From: Dirofilaria immitis
Taxonomy: Eukaryota; Nematoda; Chromadorea; Rhabditida; Onchocercidae
Reading direction: 5' to 3'
Assembly (NCBI GenBank): GCA_024305405.1
Contig: JAKNDB010000098.1
Location: forward strand, 2,436,501-2,500,500
DNA length: 64,000 bases
In this document: piece by piece, positions 37,806-52,337 of the stretch
Layout of the letters: each line of letters starts with the position of its first letter
Position numbering within the stretch: the first letter of the stretch is position 1
Program-made: the position numbers and the translations under genes
Notes under the pieces: generated by a model
Told to the model about the DNA's origin: nothing
Seen by the model: the letters and a program-made list of their open reading frames with translations, nothing else
Database searches by the model: none

Positions 37806-40479
37806 CAAATTGAGAGTGTAAAAATTGGGAAATAATAAAAAGACTAAAATATAATTATTATTACATTTATATAATCGAATGATATAATAATATTTCAAGA
37901 AAGAAATATTCAAATTATGTAATTTTGAAAAAAAATTAATTCTCAAAAAAACAATAATTTCTGATATATTCCTATTTTTCACTTTCTTCCTACCGAAAAT
38001 ATTAAATTTAAATTTGTGAAAAAAAATTTTTTTTGAAATCAAAAATTTCATTGCGAATTTTTTTATGTATCAACAATTATTTGGCAAATTTTTTGATTAT
38101 AATAATTTAAAAATTAGAATTGAATTTAATGATCTAAAATAATTGCATGCATTTTTATGATTATCTAAAATCAATTTGCTTTTTTTTAAGTTATCAAATA
38201 TTAATTTTGTCGTATTTCACTCTAATGAATGTCTTTCGTTTAAAACATAAATTTTAAATAGCGAAATTGGCTAAAAAAAAAAAAATTATAGCCTTATCAT
38301 TTCATATTTTATTGTCATTTACATCATTTATAAAAGTTTAAGCGAAGGACAATTTATCAAAATTACAAATATGCATTGAATCATTCATGAGAAAAACAAA
38401 TTCATAATTATAAAAATATCCCTCTCAAAGTTAAAACGAATAATAATTACTTTATCGATAAAATATTTTTTTAACTTGAAAAAATATTATCAGGTTAAAA
38501 TTATCAGCTTGAAATTTAAGCTGATAATTTTTAACCATTTCGAAATTTAAAATTGCCTCATCCTATTCAATTTTAAACTTATAATATAAAATTTTTGAAC
38601 ATAATATAATGAATGGTTTTAGATTTTCGATGCTAATATTGCAATGAAGATTAAATCAAATTTCTCACTCAGTCAAATCAAACTTTAATAAATAATTTTC
38701 GTTATTCAAAAAATTTTAATAAAATCAAATATAAAAATGCAAGAAAACGAAAAAAAAGGTCCTGAGATTGATAAGTGATATTTAAATGCGATTGCTTTGT
38801 ATTATAATACATATATATATATATGTATTTAAATACAATTACTTTGTAAAATTATTATTTAACCATTATTTAGTTAATTATTCAATTTACGATAGCAAAT
38901 AATTTCAATTTTTTAAAAATTTCAATAAAAAATTAATAAAAAAAAATGCAAAATGTATGGAAAAAGAGCCTACCTAAATACAATTAGAAATGATATTTTA
39001 ATTCAACTACTTATATTAATTAAATAATTTCAAATTTTTATACAAAATTTTAATTTAAAAAAAAGGAAATTAAACGAAGGAAATAAGTTGAAATAATATT
39101 TGATTCATATTTTTCTTTCTTTCCTTTTTTTTTTCATTTTATTCCTTTCACTTTATGTCAAATGTGAAATTTCTCTCTCCAACAATTGTCATAAAATTTC
39201 TGATCAGATTGCATTTGAAAGTAGCAATTTCAATTATTTTTTCCGCATACATTCATTTATAAATTGCTCTCTAATCAAATTGCTCATTCTCTCCAATTAT
39301 TTTTTCTTTTTTTTTTAGATAGATTAATGAGAGAGAGAGAAAGAAACAGAGAGAGAGGGAAAGAAAGAGAAAGAAGGAAATTTTTCTGCTTAATTTTTAT
39401 TTTATTTCTTTCAGTTTATTTATTTAAATAAAAAAAAAAAATTAATGAAATTTGTCGTTAGATAGAGATTAGGGAAAGAAAGAAATAAAATAATTTTAAT
39501 TTTTTTTTATAAAAGAAAATTTTAAAAAGATTTAAAATAAATTTTATCAATGAAATTATGTTATGGATAATTTTTTTTTATTGAATATTTGTTATTTTGA
39601 TAATTTCATTTTTAAATTTTTAAAAACATATTATGGTAGTATAATACAGTATAGTTATAATTTAAACAAAACAAGAAATGGTTAATTTTATCAAAAATTC
39701 TACAATTTTCAAAAACATATTATGGTAGCAACAATACAGTATATAACTATGACAATATTATACAGTATAACTATAATTTAAATAAAGCAAGAAATGATTA
39801 ATTTAGTTATTAAAAATTTTACTTAAATTAATTATAAAATATGAAGAAAAAATTTTTTAAATTACTGATATAGAAAAAAAGAAAAAAACATTCTCTAATA
39901 ATAAAATTAAAATAAATCCTTTTTTTTATTTTTCAAATCAAATTTAAATAAAACAAACGGAAAATATCAAATTTTAATTTTTATTTTTTCGGAAAAAAGT
40001 TTCATTTCATTTTTGAAATGATTTAAGATTGAAATAATATTGGAATTTAATTGACAACATTGATTGATTTATATAGAAAATATTTCGAATCGTTGAAAAT
40101 TTTTGCAAATAAAACTGATAGATTCATAAATAATGTTTTATTTTATTTTTTCTTTTTTTTTTTTTTGAGAGGAGGAAAGGGAAAAATTTTTAACATTTTT
40201 GGTAAACGAAAAAAGAAAATTTTATAAATGCTTTTTTATTTATTTAAAAATATGAATAAATAAGTAAATATTGATGGTTCATTTTTTTTAAATTTTTATA
40301 GTAAAGAATTATAAAATAGTTTCTTTTTATTTTTGTTTTAAATTGCTATATAAGAGAATTTGCATATAAATTACTTATGATACGTTTGAAATTCGTATTA
40401 TCGAAATTATTCAAAATTAATCATTCCAATTACAATATGAAAATTAAAAAGCAACTCAAATTCGATTTATTTTAAATTA

Positions 40480-40760
40480 GTACTGATTTCTTAAATGATG
40501 TCACCCTTCGATCTACTTGAAATTTGTATCGATTTCTTAAATGATATCACCTTTCGATCTATTTGCTTTCTAAATGATACCATCCGTCAACTTAAATTAG
40601 TACCGATTTCTCAAGTGATACTATCCGTCGACTAAATTAATACCGATTTCTTATGATATACCATTCTTCGATCTATGTTAAAATAGTTCGATCTATTTAT
40701 CTTCAGTGATACCATCCTTTGATCCATTTTAAATTAGTACTGATTTCTTAAGTGATATAA
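40480..40760. repeat. Degenerate tandem repeat
   Basis: Irregular copies of a unit containing TTAGTACTGATTTCTTAA and GATACCATCCTTCGATC, each about 45-60 bp long and strongly diverged. Confidence 0.6.
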
Positions 40761-41364
40761 TTTTTTGAAAGATTATCATAATATTACTATATAATAATGG
40801 TGATGTAAGTCGTTTTAGCATTAAGTAAAATTGTTAAAATCAATTAATTTGATTAAAAAGAAAGAATAAAAAAATTAAAGAACTGAATATGGAATGGGTA
40901 AATTTTTTTATAAGAAATAATAATTATAAATTATTTCAAATAATTATAATACAATTAAATTTGCTCTAATTTTAAATTCACTAACTATCAAATTATTTAT
41001 TAAATTCTCTCTTCTATTTTAATTTAATCGTTCAATTATTTTTTGTTAGCTGATTAGAGAAATTTTCTGAAAATGATATGATATAAATTTCTAATATGAT
41101 TTCTTTGTGACAATTTGCGAAATAATTTTTACCAATTTTCTCTTTTTTTTGCTCCTTTTTATGATATGATAAATTAATTAATTCAATGGGCAAGTAAATC
41201 AAAAATTATCATTCGATTATCAATGAATAGAAGAAGCGGAAGAAAAAAAAGAAGAGAAAAATAAAATATTTAATTTTCAAAAATTTCTCCTAGAAACTAT
41301 CAAATCAATTCATTTCATTAAACATTTTTAGAAAAATAAAATGTCGAGAAAAAGGAGGAATAAG

Positions 41365-41404
41365 AGCTAGAGAGAGAGAAAAGAGAGAGAGAGAGAGAGA
41401 GAGA
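41365..41404. repeat. (GA)n microsatellite
   Basis: Nearly pure GA/AG dinucleotide run with one AAAA-containing interruption. Confidence 0.9.
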
Positions 41405-41647
41405 TGAATTAGGAAAAATATTAAAAGCGATATGAAACGAATGATCGAAATGATATTGATTTCGTAATGATAAAATAGGACATTACCAATTTTAAAATGA
41501 AATTGATCATTCATTTATACCTTTATTAATGATATTCATACACAGTCGAATAATACAATCAATGTATATACATATATCGCATATTTCATTATAAATAGAA
41601 ATGAAAATGAAGCAACGAATCAATAACAATTAATGTATTGGAAAAAA

Positions 41648-41772
41648 TAGAATAATAATAAGAGTAATAATAATAATTATAATATAATAATGATAATAAG
41701 CAAGAGTACTAATAATAGTGGTAATGATGATAATAATAATGATAACAATAATAATAATAATGATAAAGAAAA
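41648..41772. repeat. (AAT)n-rich microsatellite
   Basis: Imperfect AAT/GATAAT trinucleotide-like run. Confidence 0.85.
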
Positions 41773-41895
41773 TGTAATTGAAAAAATATTAGCATTTATA
41801 AGAAATTAAAAATGAATCGAATTAATTTTAATTTAAAAACGAATTAAATAAATATCATACAAGAAATTAAAAACGAATTAAATAAATTAATAAAA

Positions 41896-42127
41896 TATTA
41901 AGTTGCGAAATACTTTCTTTATTAAATTGCGAAATATTTTTTCCATTAAATTGCGAAATAGTTTCTTTATTAAATTGCGAAATATTTTCTCTATTAAATT
42001 GCGAAATACTTTCTTTATTAAATTGTGAAATATTTTTTCCATTAAATTGCGAAATACTTTCTTTATTAAATTGCGAAATATTTTCTCTATTATATTGCGA
42101 AATATTTTCTCTATTAAATTGCGAAGT
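41896..42127. repeat. 24-bp tandem repeat, about nine copies
   Basis: Units of ATTAAATTGCGAAATACTTT plus CTTT, alternating between ...ACTTTCTTT and ...ATTTTTTCC or ...ATTTTCTCT variants. Confidence 0.92.
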
Positions 42128-44084
42128 AAAATTTATTTTTTGTTAGAAATATTCATTTCATAAGTTTTAAAAATACATACATAAACAATAGATGTATATT
42201 TCATTCATTAATACAAATTATTGTAAGTTGAAAAAATTTCAAAATAATTGTTAGAAAAACGAATAATTAGATAAAAAGAGAAAAGAATATAAATTCATAA
42301 GGTGAAATATAAATATTAGCCTAATATTATTAATAATAACATTATGATGAAACAGAGTATTACGATATATAACACATGGAGATAAAATTACAGATAAAAT
42401 GATAATAAAAATAGGAAAAGAAAAATGGATTAATCGAATTGTTAGAATGAAAAAATTTTTTGAAATTAGCATAATAAATAAAAGTAAAAAGCTAAGACGA
42501 ATTATTAGCAAATTATTGTAATAAAAATTGTTTGCATAAAATTAAAATTTGAATAAATGAAAAATTAAAATTATGCAAAAAACAAAATGAAAAAAAAATT
42601 GGAATTAATTTTAGCAAACAATAAATATAATATAGGAAAATGATGGATTAAATAAAATTAGAAAAAAGTGTGAAAGTTTTAATTTTTACATAATTCTAAG
42701 TTTTTCGTTTTTTTTCTGTAATTTTAGTTTAAAAGCAAATTTTTTTTTTTGAAAAACTTTATTTAGTTTTTATTAGTATCTATGAAATTTAATTTGAAAT
42801 CAATAAATTAAACTTAAATTTCGAAATCTATTTTAAAAAATTCATAGTATGAGTTTTTAAGCAAAAATTATAAATATCATTGATAAAATATAAATATTTG
42901 ATTAAAAATTATTTTATGATAATTTCCGATAATTACAATTAAAATTAATTGCCTACTATATTAATAGAAATTTATAAAAAATAAACGAAAGAAAAGACGA
43001 AGTTTTTTTTAAAAAATTTATTTAACAAAAAAAATTTGAAAAATAAAGGGAAAAATTTGACGAGAAAATTTTTATGAAACAAAGAAATGACGAAATGCAA
43101 AATATTGAAATTTCATATTTTTAGAAAGTTTAAATAAATAAAAATTAAATTTTTTAAAATTGTACTTTTCATTAATCAAGAAAAAGGAAGGAAAACAAAA
43201 AAAACGATGAAAGAAAATATAAATTATTTTTTTAACTTTTTTTCCTTCCATCTAATTTTTCAGATTTAATTTAGATGTATCAAATTTTCAAATAATTTTA
43301 TGAATTTAACGGTGGAAAAAAAGTGTTACACAATCGAAATAAAAGGAAAGAAAAAAAATTTTAACTTATTTTTGATAAAAATTTCCCGCTGTCGTATGAG
43401 AAGTATAAGAGAAATTATCGAATTTTTGATGCTATTTTAAAAATGCTTAACGATTATTTTATAAACTTGTAATTTATTAAAATTTTATTTATTTGAATTA
43501 AAATTTTTCTTTAATTTTTTAAATTAACAAAAAAATTCATTCGACATTTTTAAGGCTGTTAAAATTTGTTTGTATCTCGAGAGTAATTTTTACAAAAAAA
43601 CAAAATATTTTTTTGTACTTCGATGTAAACTTATCGATTTTTTATTACGAATATAATTTCAATTTTTCAGACTTTTATTTTACCTATACCAAACTATAAT
43701 ATTAATTACTTAAAATAGCTCTTAAAGATTTGATTGAAATTAAATTAAATAATATTTCGTGCATCTCAACTGCTATTGTCATATCATATTTGTTACTTAA
43801 AATAGATCGCCAAAATTGAAATTGCAATTCAATTGAATTATAATTATTGGAATTTGATATTATATGAGTACTTTTATTCCAAGCAATTCTTACTCCTAAT
43901 ATTCAGTAAAATTTTAAAATATTACTACTAAATAGCTCGCCAACATTCATATCATTTTCTAATTTATTATCATGTATTCTACTGCGCTTTTTATTTTATC
44001 AATGCGACACTGTTAAAACTCGTTAAGAAGTTATACAAATAATTCTATTCTTTTTCCAACTTAAGCTTATTTTTATAAATCAAA

Positions 44085-44345
44085 ATTTCCAGCAGCATGA
44101 AATTTTAACGAATTTAGCTGCTTTCAAAATAAATACAGCAAATAATAATTTATTGTTTGATGGATTCTCGATTCATTGATATAAAATGATAAGTGCTTTT
44201 GAGGATTATTTGAAAAGTAGAATTTCCAGCAAGAAACTGAATTCAGCTGCTTTCAAAATAAATACAGCAACTAATAATTTATTGTTTGATAAATTTTCGA
44301 TTCATTGATATGAAAATGATAAGTGCTTTTGAAGATTATTTAAAC
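44085..44345. repeat. ~130-bp tandem duplication
   Basis: Two copies sharing AGCTGCTTTCAAAATAAATA, TAATTTATTGTTTGAT and GATAAGTGCTTTTGA, starting near 44087 and 44218, about 90% alike. Non-coding. Confidence 0.85.
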
Positions 44346-45187
44346 ATGGTCAAAAATAAAATTATTTTTAAAACTTTGCAATGAAATTCTTCGATCGATA
44401 CAATTTGTCAATATTAAATTAATTCATTTAAATTTTATATTTCGAAATTTTTTCTTCCTAAAATAAAATTTTTATATTAAACAGAAAATTAGCCGACAAT
44501 TTAATTCGTTAAATTTTTTTCTTTTTAAAGAAATATGGAACGATTAAGATAAGTTTTTTTTTTGCAAAATTACTAGAAAATATTTTTGGAAAAAAGAAAG
44601 AAATATATAAATAAAAAAGAAAAAATTAATTAGCTACTAATATGAGAAATCGTAAAATGATTAAATGGTCGAGGAGAGCAAATCGAGAATGATTGCATCT
44701 TTTATCAATTGATCATTTATTTCATGCATCATTCTTTTTTTCAAAAATTTATCAAAAAAGTATTAATTATAAATTTAGCTAAAATCAATGATAAATTTTA
44801 AATTTAATTTGTAATTTCTTTGCCAAAAATTTTTTTTTAATAATATATATATTGATATTATCAATATTTTATCATATCAGATATAATATTGCCATCATTG
44901 TTGTAATGTTCGTATTATTTCAAAATAACATTATAACTAAGTATACATTTATTGATCCATGAATTATCAGTCATACGATTGGTAAATTAGTATGAAAAAT
45001 TTCCTAGACATTAAAGTATGATTATTTTTTAAAATTTAAATTTAAAAAACTATTTAAATTTTATATACATATATAAAATAATAATAATCAATATATCTTT
45101 TCAATATTTTATTGTTATAATTCATTTCCAATTTAGAAGTTAATCTGTAAATATGCAAAATTAAAATGAATTATAATTTATTTCAAA

Positions 45188-48100
45188 ATGAAAAATGTTT
45201 ATCGTTTGGTTATTTTCGCTATTTTCTTCGATAGCTTTTCAAGGTAAAACTATTAATAAAATTAAAATTAAGTAATTAATTTATTAAGTATTTATATTTT
45301 AGTATTAAATTCAAAAATTTCAATAATATAATTAAGCTAATCATTTTTTTTTGTAGCATAATGAAAATAATTCGTGAAAAATAAGTGCGATTATTTTGAT
45401 AGAGAATTTATTTATTAGATATTAATTGATTAATTGGAAAGAAATTTGTTGAAAATGGAATAGGAACAATTTCTTCTATTTTTTTTGTATTAATTTAAAT
45501 GATTTGATAAGATATGATAGTTTATCAAATAAACTAAAATCAACGAAATTGCTACAAAAATTTGGCAAGAAATTTTTAATTAATTTATCTTAAAAGACGT
45601 ATCATGGCAAACTATAATTAATTAGTAAATCTAATTGGTAAAATTATTTAATTTTGATTGTCCAATTAATCAATAAATTAAATAACTTTCAATGATAAAA
45701 ATTGCAAACGGGATTTCTTGATTGATTGATTATTCGAGAATTTAGAAATGAGAATTGAATAAAATTTAGTGAAGGACGAGGAATGATTTGACGGAGCAGG
45801 ATATGTGTGATATAATTAGAAATCAAAGAGGCCAGGAATTATCTTATCATCTATCATTTCTTTCTTATCATCTCCTACAAACTTTTCAAATCTTATCGCA
45901 AAGATGAAGAAAATTGATGCTTAAAATATAAATTCAAAATTTCTTGAAAAAATTTTAACGAATTTCCTCTAATTTTAATTTAATAAATTAGTAATGAATA
46001 TATCTTATAAAATATTTTAAGTTCCCTAAATTATTTGAAATTGAAGTAAAAAAAATTATAATAAAAATTTTATTTATAAACTGTGTGGAAATAAATTAAA
46101 TAATTATTATAAATCAATAAAGTTTTTAAAGAAAAAAAGAGAAAAAAATGATGATAAAAAAATTATCAGATAAATTTTTGCATTAATATAATTTTTAAAT
46201 TTTTATTTATACTTTTCAGTTCTTAAATAATTAAATAAATAATAGAGAAAAATTATAATTTTAAATTTAATTAATTTAAAATAATTATAAAATTCAAATA
46301 TTCAAATTAATGTAATTATCGATTTTTTTATTTTTTAAATATTATCTTATTGTTATTTTTAGAGCTATAATTGAATTAATTTAATCAAATTATTTCAAAC
46401 AATAAATACATTTTATATTTTGGCAATGTTACCATTTATAATAATTTCGAAATAATTTATATTCAAAAATTATTTACCAATTAAATTTGTTAATTAAATT
46501 CATTAATTAAATTAAAATTTAGGTGTTGAATTTAATTAAGAAAATAATTAAAAATAAGTTTATTGAAATTAATTTACAACATTTATAGATCAATGAAAAT
46601 GGCAGAAATAAGCGATGAGCAAAAAGAGGATTATAATCGTAAATTAAATAGTTATTATCGATGTATGAAAAGTCGTGAAAAATATATCAAACAAAAGATA
46701 ACACCAATTCAAGCAATTGTCGCATTACGTGATGCTGAATTAGAATTACAATGTTTTAAATGGTAATTAAAATTAATTTATTTTATTTTAATTATTACAA
46801 ATAGCAGATAATACTATTATTAATAAGAATTGAGATAAATAAAAGAAATTGAAATAAACAAATACAAAATTGAAAAAGTAAAAAGAATTTTATCAAATTA
46901 TTGCAGTAATTTCATTTTATTCAAGCTAAAATAATTCACTTGGAAAACTTTTAAAAAGGATACAAATGAGAGTGGGAAAAAAAATTTGTAATGTATATTA
47001 GGAAATTTCAAAAATTCTAACTGATAATAAAGAAACAATTATCGATAGAATAAATCAACTGTTAATAAAATATAAATATCTATCAATAGAGTACAACAAC
47101 TATCACTAGAATATATCAAAATAACCACAAATATTAAAATTACTAATTTATTATCATTTAATTATCGATTTTTTTTGGGATATTGATTAGTAATATCAAC
47201 TACTAGAAATGCTAATTTATTATCATTTTATTATTATTTTTTTTTTTCGGGATTATAGTTTAGTAATATCAACTACTAGAAATGCTAATTTATTATCAAT
47301 TTTCTTCGGGTATTGATTAGTAATATTAATTAGAAGAACTACTAATTCATTATCAGTTTATTATCAAATTTTTTTTGATTTAGTTTAATAATATCAACTA
47401 TTGGAATTGCTAATTTATTATCATTTTATTATCAAGTTTTTTTGGACTATAGTTAATATTAATTACAACAACTGCTAATTTATTATCAATTTTTCTTTCA
47501 CATTATAGTTTAAGTCCAGAAGAGCAAACAGAAGTAGAAGAAGTTTGGAAGCCAAATGAATCATTTATAGGAAAAAAATTCGTCAAATTATTGATAAAGT
47601 AAAAGAGGTAAAGTAAACATTTCTTATAACATAACAACTCGAGAAAATATTTAAATTTTTTACAAAAAAAAAAACGCTCAATTCTTTTTTTTACGCGAAA
47701 AATTATTTTATTTAAAAAGAAAAAATTCAAAATGGAAATTTCTTTTTCAAATTAGAAATTTAAAATTTTTATTTTATTATAGTTTATTTTATCCCAAGTT
47801 GAGCATAGAAAAGAGAAATGCATCAATGGGATTATACCTGGGAAAAGGCTAATTTTGATAAAGGTAAAAAAGGTCAATGGCGAAGTGTTGTTGATATTGA
47901 TCCAACTCTTTCGGTAGCCGAAAAAACTATAAGTCTCATCAAAAAGTACTATTTATCATTTACTGATAAAAAAATATTAATTTGTTAATTTGTTACAAAT
48001 GATAAAATAAAAAAATTAACAAAGCTATCAATTATTCTTACTAATCTAATTTTTGATAATTTCTTGCTAACATTAAGATATAAAAATGATAAATTTTTAT

Positions 48101-51100
48101 CAAAAGAAGAAAAACAATTTTATCAATTATTTTATCAATCGTATTGTTTCAATTCGATAAACTTATTCGTAATACTGAGCCAAAAAAATTAAAACCCATA
48201 AATTTTATAGAAAAATAATTTAATTAATTTTAATCTCTAAAATTAATTTGATAACTTAATATGTATTAATAATATTGATAATAGTATTTTATCATCATCA
48301 TGCCATGTATCAACTGAATTACACGGCATATAACAATGCTAACTTAACACTTACTGATAAATTTTTGATAGCTATTAATTTTAGTAGCTTAATTAATAAA
48401 AATTTGTTTCTTTCCTTTTTTTTTTATTACATTAAGATGGACGAAAAGTTTCGTATAATTTTCAATAAAATTTTTGTTTGAAATTTTAGAAAAAAAACGT
48501 AAAAAAATTAATTTTAATACGTAAAATTTTTATAGAAAAATTAATTAAATTATATTTGGATAATTGGTTTCTTTTTCTGTTACGTAATTTAAGATTTATG
48601 AAACGTCAACCAAGTGAACCAAAACTTGGTGATCATTTTGAACTTATATTACCAAAAATAAGTCGAAAAGATATGGGTTGGTATCGTTGTATAAGACGTG
48701 TAAATGATATAGTGCATATTGCTAATATATATTATATCGATGTGATTACTAATTCAACGCCTGAAATTGTTAGTCTATCAAAATGATAAATTAATTAATT
48801 GATTAAGTAGCAAAGTTTTTTTCAAATTAATTTTATATTTAAATTAAACTTCTTTTGATTTGCATATATGTTTGTGCAATATGAATTTGCAAAATGGATT
48901 TTATTTATTTCAAACAATTATTAAATTAATTTTTATTGTTAGATAATAAATAATTCTGCAAGAAATCAAATGCAAGCAATGCGGCATAAATTTACAAATT
49001 TTAAATTGCAATCACATGCAATTGCAACTCCATGGAGCGAATGCAGTAAATGTGATACGAAGAATGGCGAAAAACGTCGCAAAATTGCATGCTATTTATC
49101 GGTAGCAATCATTTTAGTGCCAATTCATATGCGCAATGGTGTGGAATAAGAATTAATTAATTATTAACCTTTGACCTTTGGATATTATGCTAACGATATC
49201 CAAAAAAAGTAAAGAAATGAATGGTATCATTAAGATTTTTTTGAGATTAATGTAAAAGATTCAAAGTTCAGATTGCTCCTGGCATATCGTATGATTTAAT
49301 TTCAAATTCTACAATATCATATATGCAACTTTTCTCTGATGTACCATGTCGTAGTTCATTGGTACCATTTCAAATACGAAATATTTTGTGGCCTATTCAG
49401 GATATTGTTCATGTCAAAAATTGTTTTGTAAGAAAAATTAATTAATTAATTAATAGTTGAATTTTTAGATGAATCTTAAATTTGAATAATGATATTCACT
49501 ATTGATATTATTTGAAATGATTACATTTCGTTGCTAATAATTTCAATTGTGAAATTGTATGGGCAAATTAACCTATTGTTACGAAAAAAATGTCGTAAAA
49601 AATGGATACATAATTTTTTACGAACCGAAACATAAGCTTAATTATTAATCTATTTTATAAGGTGTGATACTTATTTTGTAATTTATTATTATTTACAGGT
49701 ACAATGTACACGAGCAAAAATACAACAAACACGTTTAATTGTGGCTAAAAATGAATTTGGCCGAGATATTATTATTGATGAAATTCCACCAGGTGAGTAT
49801 CAAATGAATGAACGATTACCGCCTCTTCGAAAAGCTGTTAAACGAGAAGCTATACAGGTAATATTAATTAAAAATTAATAAATTAATTATATCTGACTAA
49901 CGAATTTTCAGCACTAAATGAATTAATGATTTATAAATTTATTACTAATTTAAATATAACATGAAATTAGAATTGATGGGAATTTTTAAAAATTATGATT
50001 AAATTACACTAATATCTATTTATTAAAATAATTTGAATTCAAATTTTCATTCGTATAAATGAAATTTCTTTTTCTTTTATCATTCAATATTTATTGAATT
50101 ATCATAAATAATAATTCAAGAATTAGCAAAAGAAATGGAAGATATTGTATTATTATAATAAATTTCTGAAAATTTTTTTTAGGCTATCGAAAATGATCCA
50201 TATATTTTATCGTGTCCACAAAAAGAATTTGGCATTTTTGGGCATTAAATGAAACTTATATATCATCGACTTCATTGCTAGCACAATATCCTGACAAGAG
50301 AATTTATATCGATGGTGATAATCAGCTTATCATCAATTATCTCAAATTAGAAGATGACGAAAGTTTTTATAGGTAAAAATAAAATTGATAAAAATTATTT
50401 TAAAATTTTAATGGAAGAAAAAAAAACTCGTAAACTAATTGTTGCATTTAATTTATGCGCTTTAGATTATTCGTAATTGCCCGTAAAAATATTTGTAAGG
50501 CAATTAATTGATCAAATAATTTAATGTAAATAGTCTTAAAGGTATAATAAATTAGGTCTAAGAAATATTAGTATTAAAATTAGTTAGATAATTTTACTTT
50601 TTCTTTTCCTTTTTTTCCGCATATTCAATTTTAACAATTAGCTAAAATTTTTTATCGAGCATCATTGAAATATTCAAATTTAATAGCTTAACAACATATT
50701 TTCTTCTATCATTTATAGCTGTCATCGAGCATACGATGGTGATGTTTTACGAACATTTAGTTTTATTGTTAATAAAGGTAAACAACGTCAAGAAATTATT
50801 GAATATGTTAATTTTGGTATTAGGTTTGTAAATAATTTAATCGATTTTTTACCTTTCTTTTTTTTTAATTTATCACAAAATTTTACATAATTAAAATATA
50901 AAAATTACATATATATATATTTTTTTTAAATTCTAATAATATTTTAATTCTATTCTTTCATTTATAAATTATTGTAAATTTATTTTTTTTACAATATTTG
51001 AATAGCATAACAGATACTGTCGTGAATTCGTATTCGCGAAACCCCGACTAAATGAACCATCAAATAAATTTCTCATTGTGAACAAATGTCAGCAATATTG

Positions 51101-51804
51101 TGAATCATTAATTTTACATTTCTCAGGTTCCCACACCTTTTTCTGTTTTTGTTTTTACCTTAGATCATTCCCACGGGAAATGCCTTTGTTAGCAATTGCT
51201 TACAATATTTACCTAAAATTCACATCTTTATCCAAATTCATATCCTAATCTCCTCATAGGATTTTGTCTAGATTACAATTGAATCTTAACAGCCCTCTAC
51301 CTAATGGAAAAACCAACTCCCACCTTCTAATCCATATAAATCTTGTTGTGTAACGTAACAGATATCTTTTTCGAATAAGAGGCTGGACATTAACACAGTT
51401 CCAACCAGCCCAATTCAATCCAACTCAGCATAGCTCAACACAACACAACTCAACTCAATTCACCTCAGCGAACCACAGTAAGCTGATCAACTAACACGAC
51501 AAATCAATTCGTTGAAATACTGGTGGTATTTGGCTAATGTTCGATATTGCACTTCGCGACTGAAAAATCCGCGACAGATATTATCATATCAATAATTATA
51601 TTTACAAATAATTATATTTGAAAATATTCTTATATTTGATATTCTATTTCATTTAGATATGGTGCATTTTTACTTATAGTATTGATGGTACTATCAATTA
51701 TTTTAAATACAAGTGTTGAATCAGAAAAATATCGACGTGAAGTTGCAATGCGACAATATATTGCAAAAGAAGGAAATAAATTGAATAGCAATGTAAAAAT
51801 TTGA
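45188..51804 (+). CDS. FAM187-like type I membrane protein with two Ig-like domains
   Basis: Exons: 45188-45243, 46589-46762, 47509-47607, 47809-47913, one uncertain near 48290-48370, about 48536-48768, 48943-49101, 49272-49427, 49699-49857, 50183-50372, 50719-50823 and 51657-51804. Order: signal peptide (MKNVYRLVIFAIFFDSFS), a Lys/Glu-rich region, WDYTWEKANFDKG, first Ig-like end (KDMGWYRCIR, YYIDV), a TSP1-like motif (ATPWSECSKC, KRRKIACYL), a Cys-containing linker (DVPCRSSLVPF), second Ig-like domain (ILSC...IWHFWALNET...SCHRAYDG), a membrane helix (GAFLLIVLMVLSIIL) and a short basic tail. The arrangement recalls FAM187; its role is unknown. One A is missing at 47572-47578 and another at 50220-50224. 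The downstream phases demand both. Confidence 0.72.
47090..47490. repeat. ~60-bp degenerate tandem repeat in an intron
   Basis: About six diverged copies built from CTAATTTATTATCATTTTAT and AGTAATATCAACTACTAGAA lie between the second and third exons of the Ig-domain gene. Confidence 0.8.
51018..51576. mobile_element. Solo LTR of a retrotransposon (559 bp)
   Basis: Begins TGTCGTGAATTCG and ends CCGCGACA, a TG...CA element with a 5-bp terminal inverted repeat (TGTCG/CGACA). It is flanked by GATAC (51013-51017) and GATAT (51577-51581), a 5-bp target duplication with one change. GC content is well above the surrounding intron. Inside are a TATAAA-like motif near 51335 and a CAACACAACTCAACTC-type stretch. 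No reverse transcriptase or second LTR is present, so it is a solo LTR left by recombination. Family (BEL/Pao or Ty3) not decided. It sits in the last intron of the Ig-domain gene. Confidence 0.82.
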
Positions 51805-52189
51805 AATAATAATAATAATAGATAATAAAATTTAAATATGATTAAAATCTCTATTCTTAATTAATTACAATAAAAGATTATTGAAAATTCGTTAACAATA
51901 GATCTTAGAACTTTCATTCTATAAATTTAAAAAAAAAAATTAAGCTAAAAAAAAACTGAACAATTATAATCTTATGCATAGACGATGTCGATTTTTATTA
52001 AATCATTTAGCTAATTAATAAATTACATCTGAAAATCTGATAATTACGCATTTTGATAACTTTCTTTGTTACTATCTGTTGCATTAGTAATTCTACTACT
52101 AGAATTACACTTATATTTGGAATAATCTCTATATATATGATAATTATTTATCGTTTGTTAAAACGTTACGTTTGAGTGGCCCCAATTGT

Positions 52190-52337
52190 TTTTAAGGTTT
52201 ACTTTTAATATGGGATAACTTATGGGTTGGGCAGTAGTAAAAAAAAACAGATTAGCATAAAACCTGCACTCTTCTATGCGGGATGCATTTTTGGACGCTG
52301 AGTTACGATACTGTATATGCTTATCAAGATAAGAGAG
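52190..52337 (+). other. Possible further bacterial-derived sequence upstream of the rho piece
   Basis: GC is raised from GTGGCCCCAATTG onward, and ATT AGC ATA AAA CCT GCA CTC TTC reads [12 protein letters not shown] before a stop. This may be part of the same Wolbachia insertion from another locus, but I cannot name it. Confidence 0.25.

Larger units (their letters stand above)
36700..45187. other. Very AT-rich intergenic block
   Basis: Some 8.5 kb of extreme AT content with homopolymers, GA-rich simple sequence (39328-39378, 41368-41403) and several local tandem repeats listed separately. Open frames here are Phe/Leu/Ile/Ser-rich translations of simple sequence. No splice-supported exon was recognised. 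Confidence 0.6.

Noticed and set aside
37758..42511. Phe/Ile/Ser-rich ORFs
   Set aside because: They arise from AT-rich simple sequence and GA repeats read on the complementary strand.
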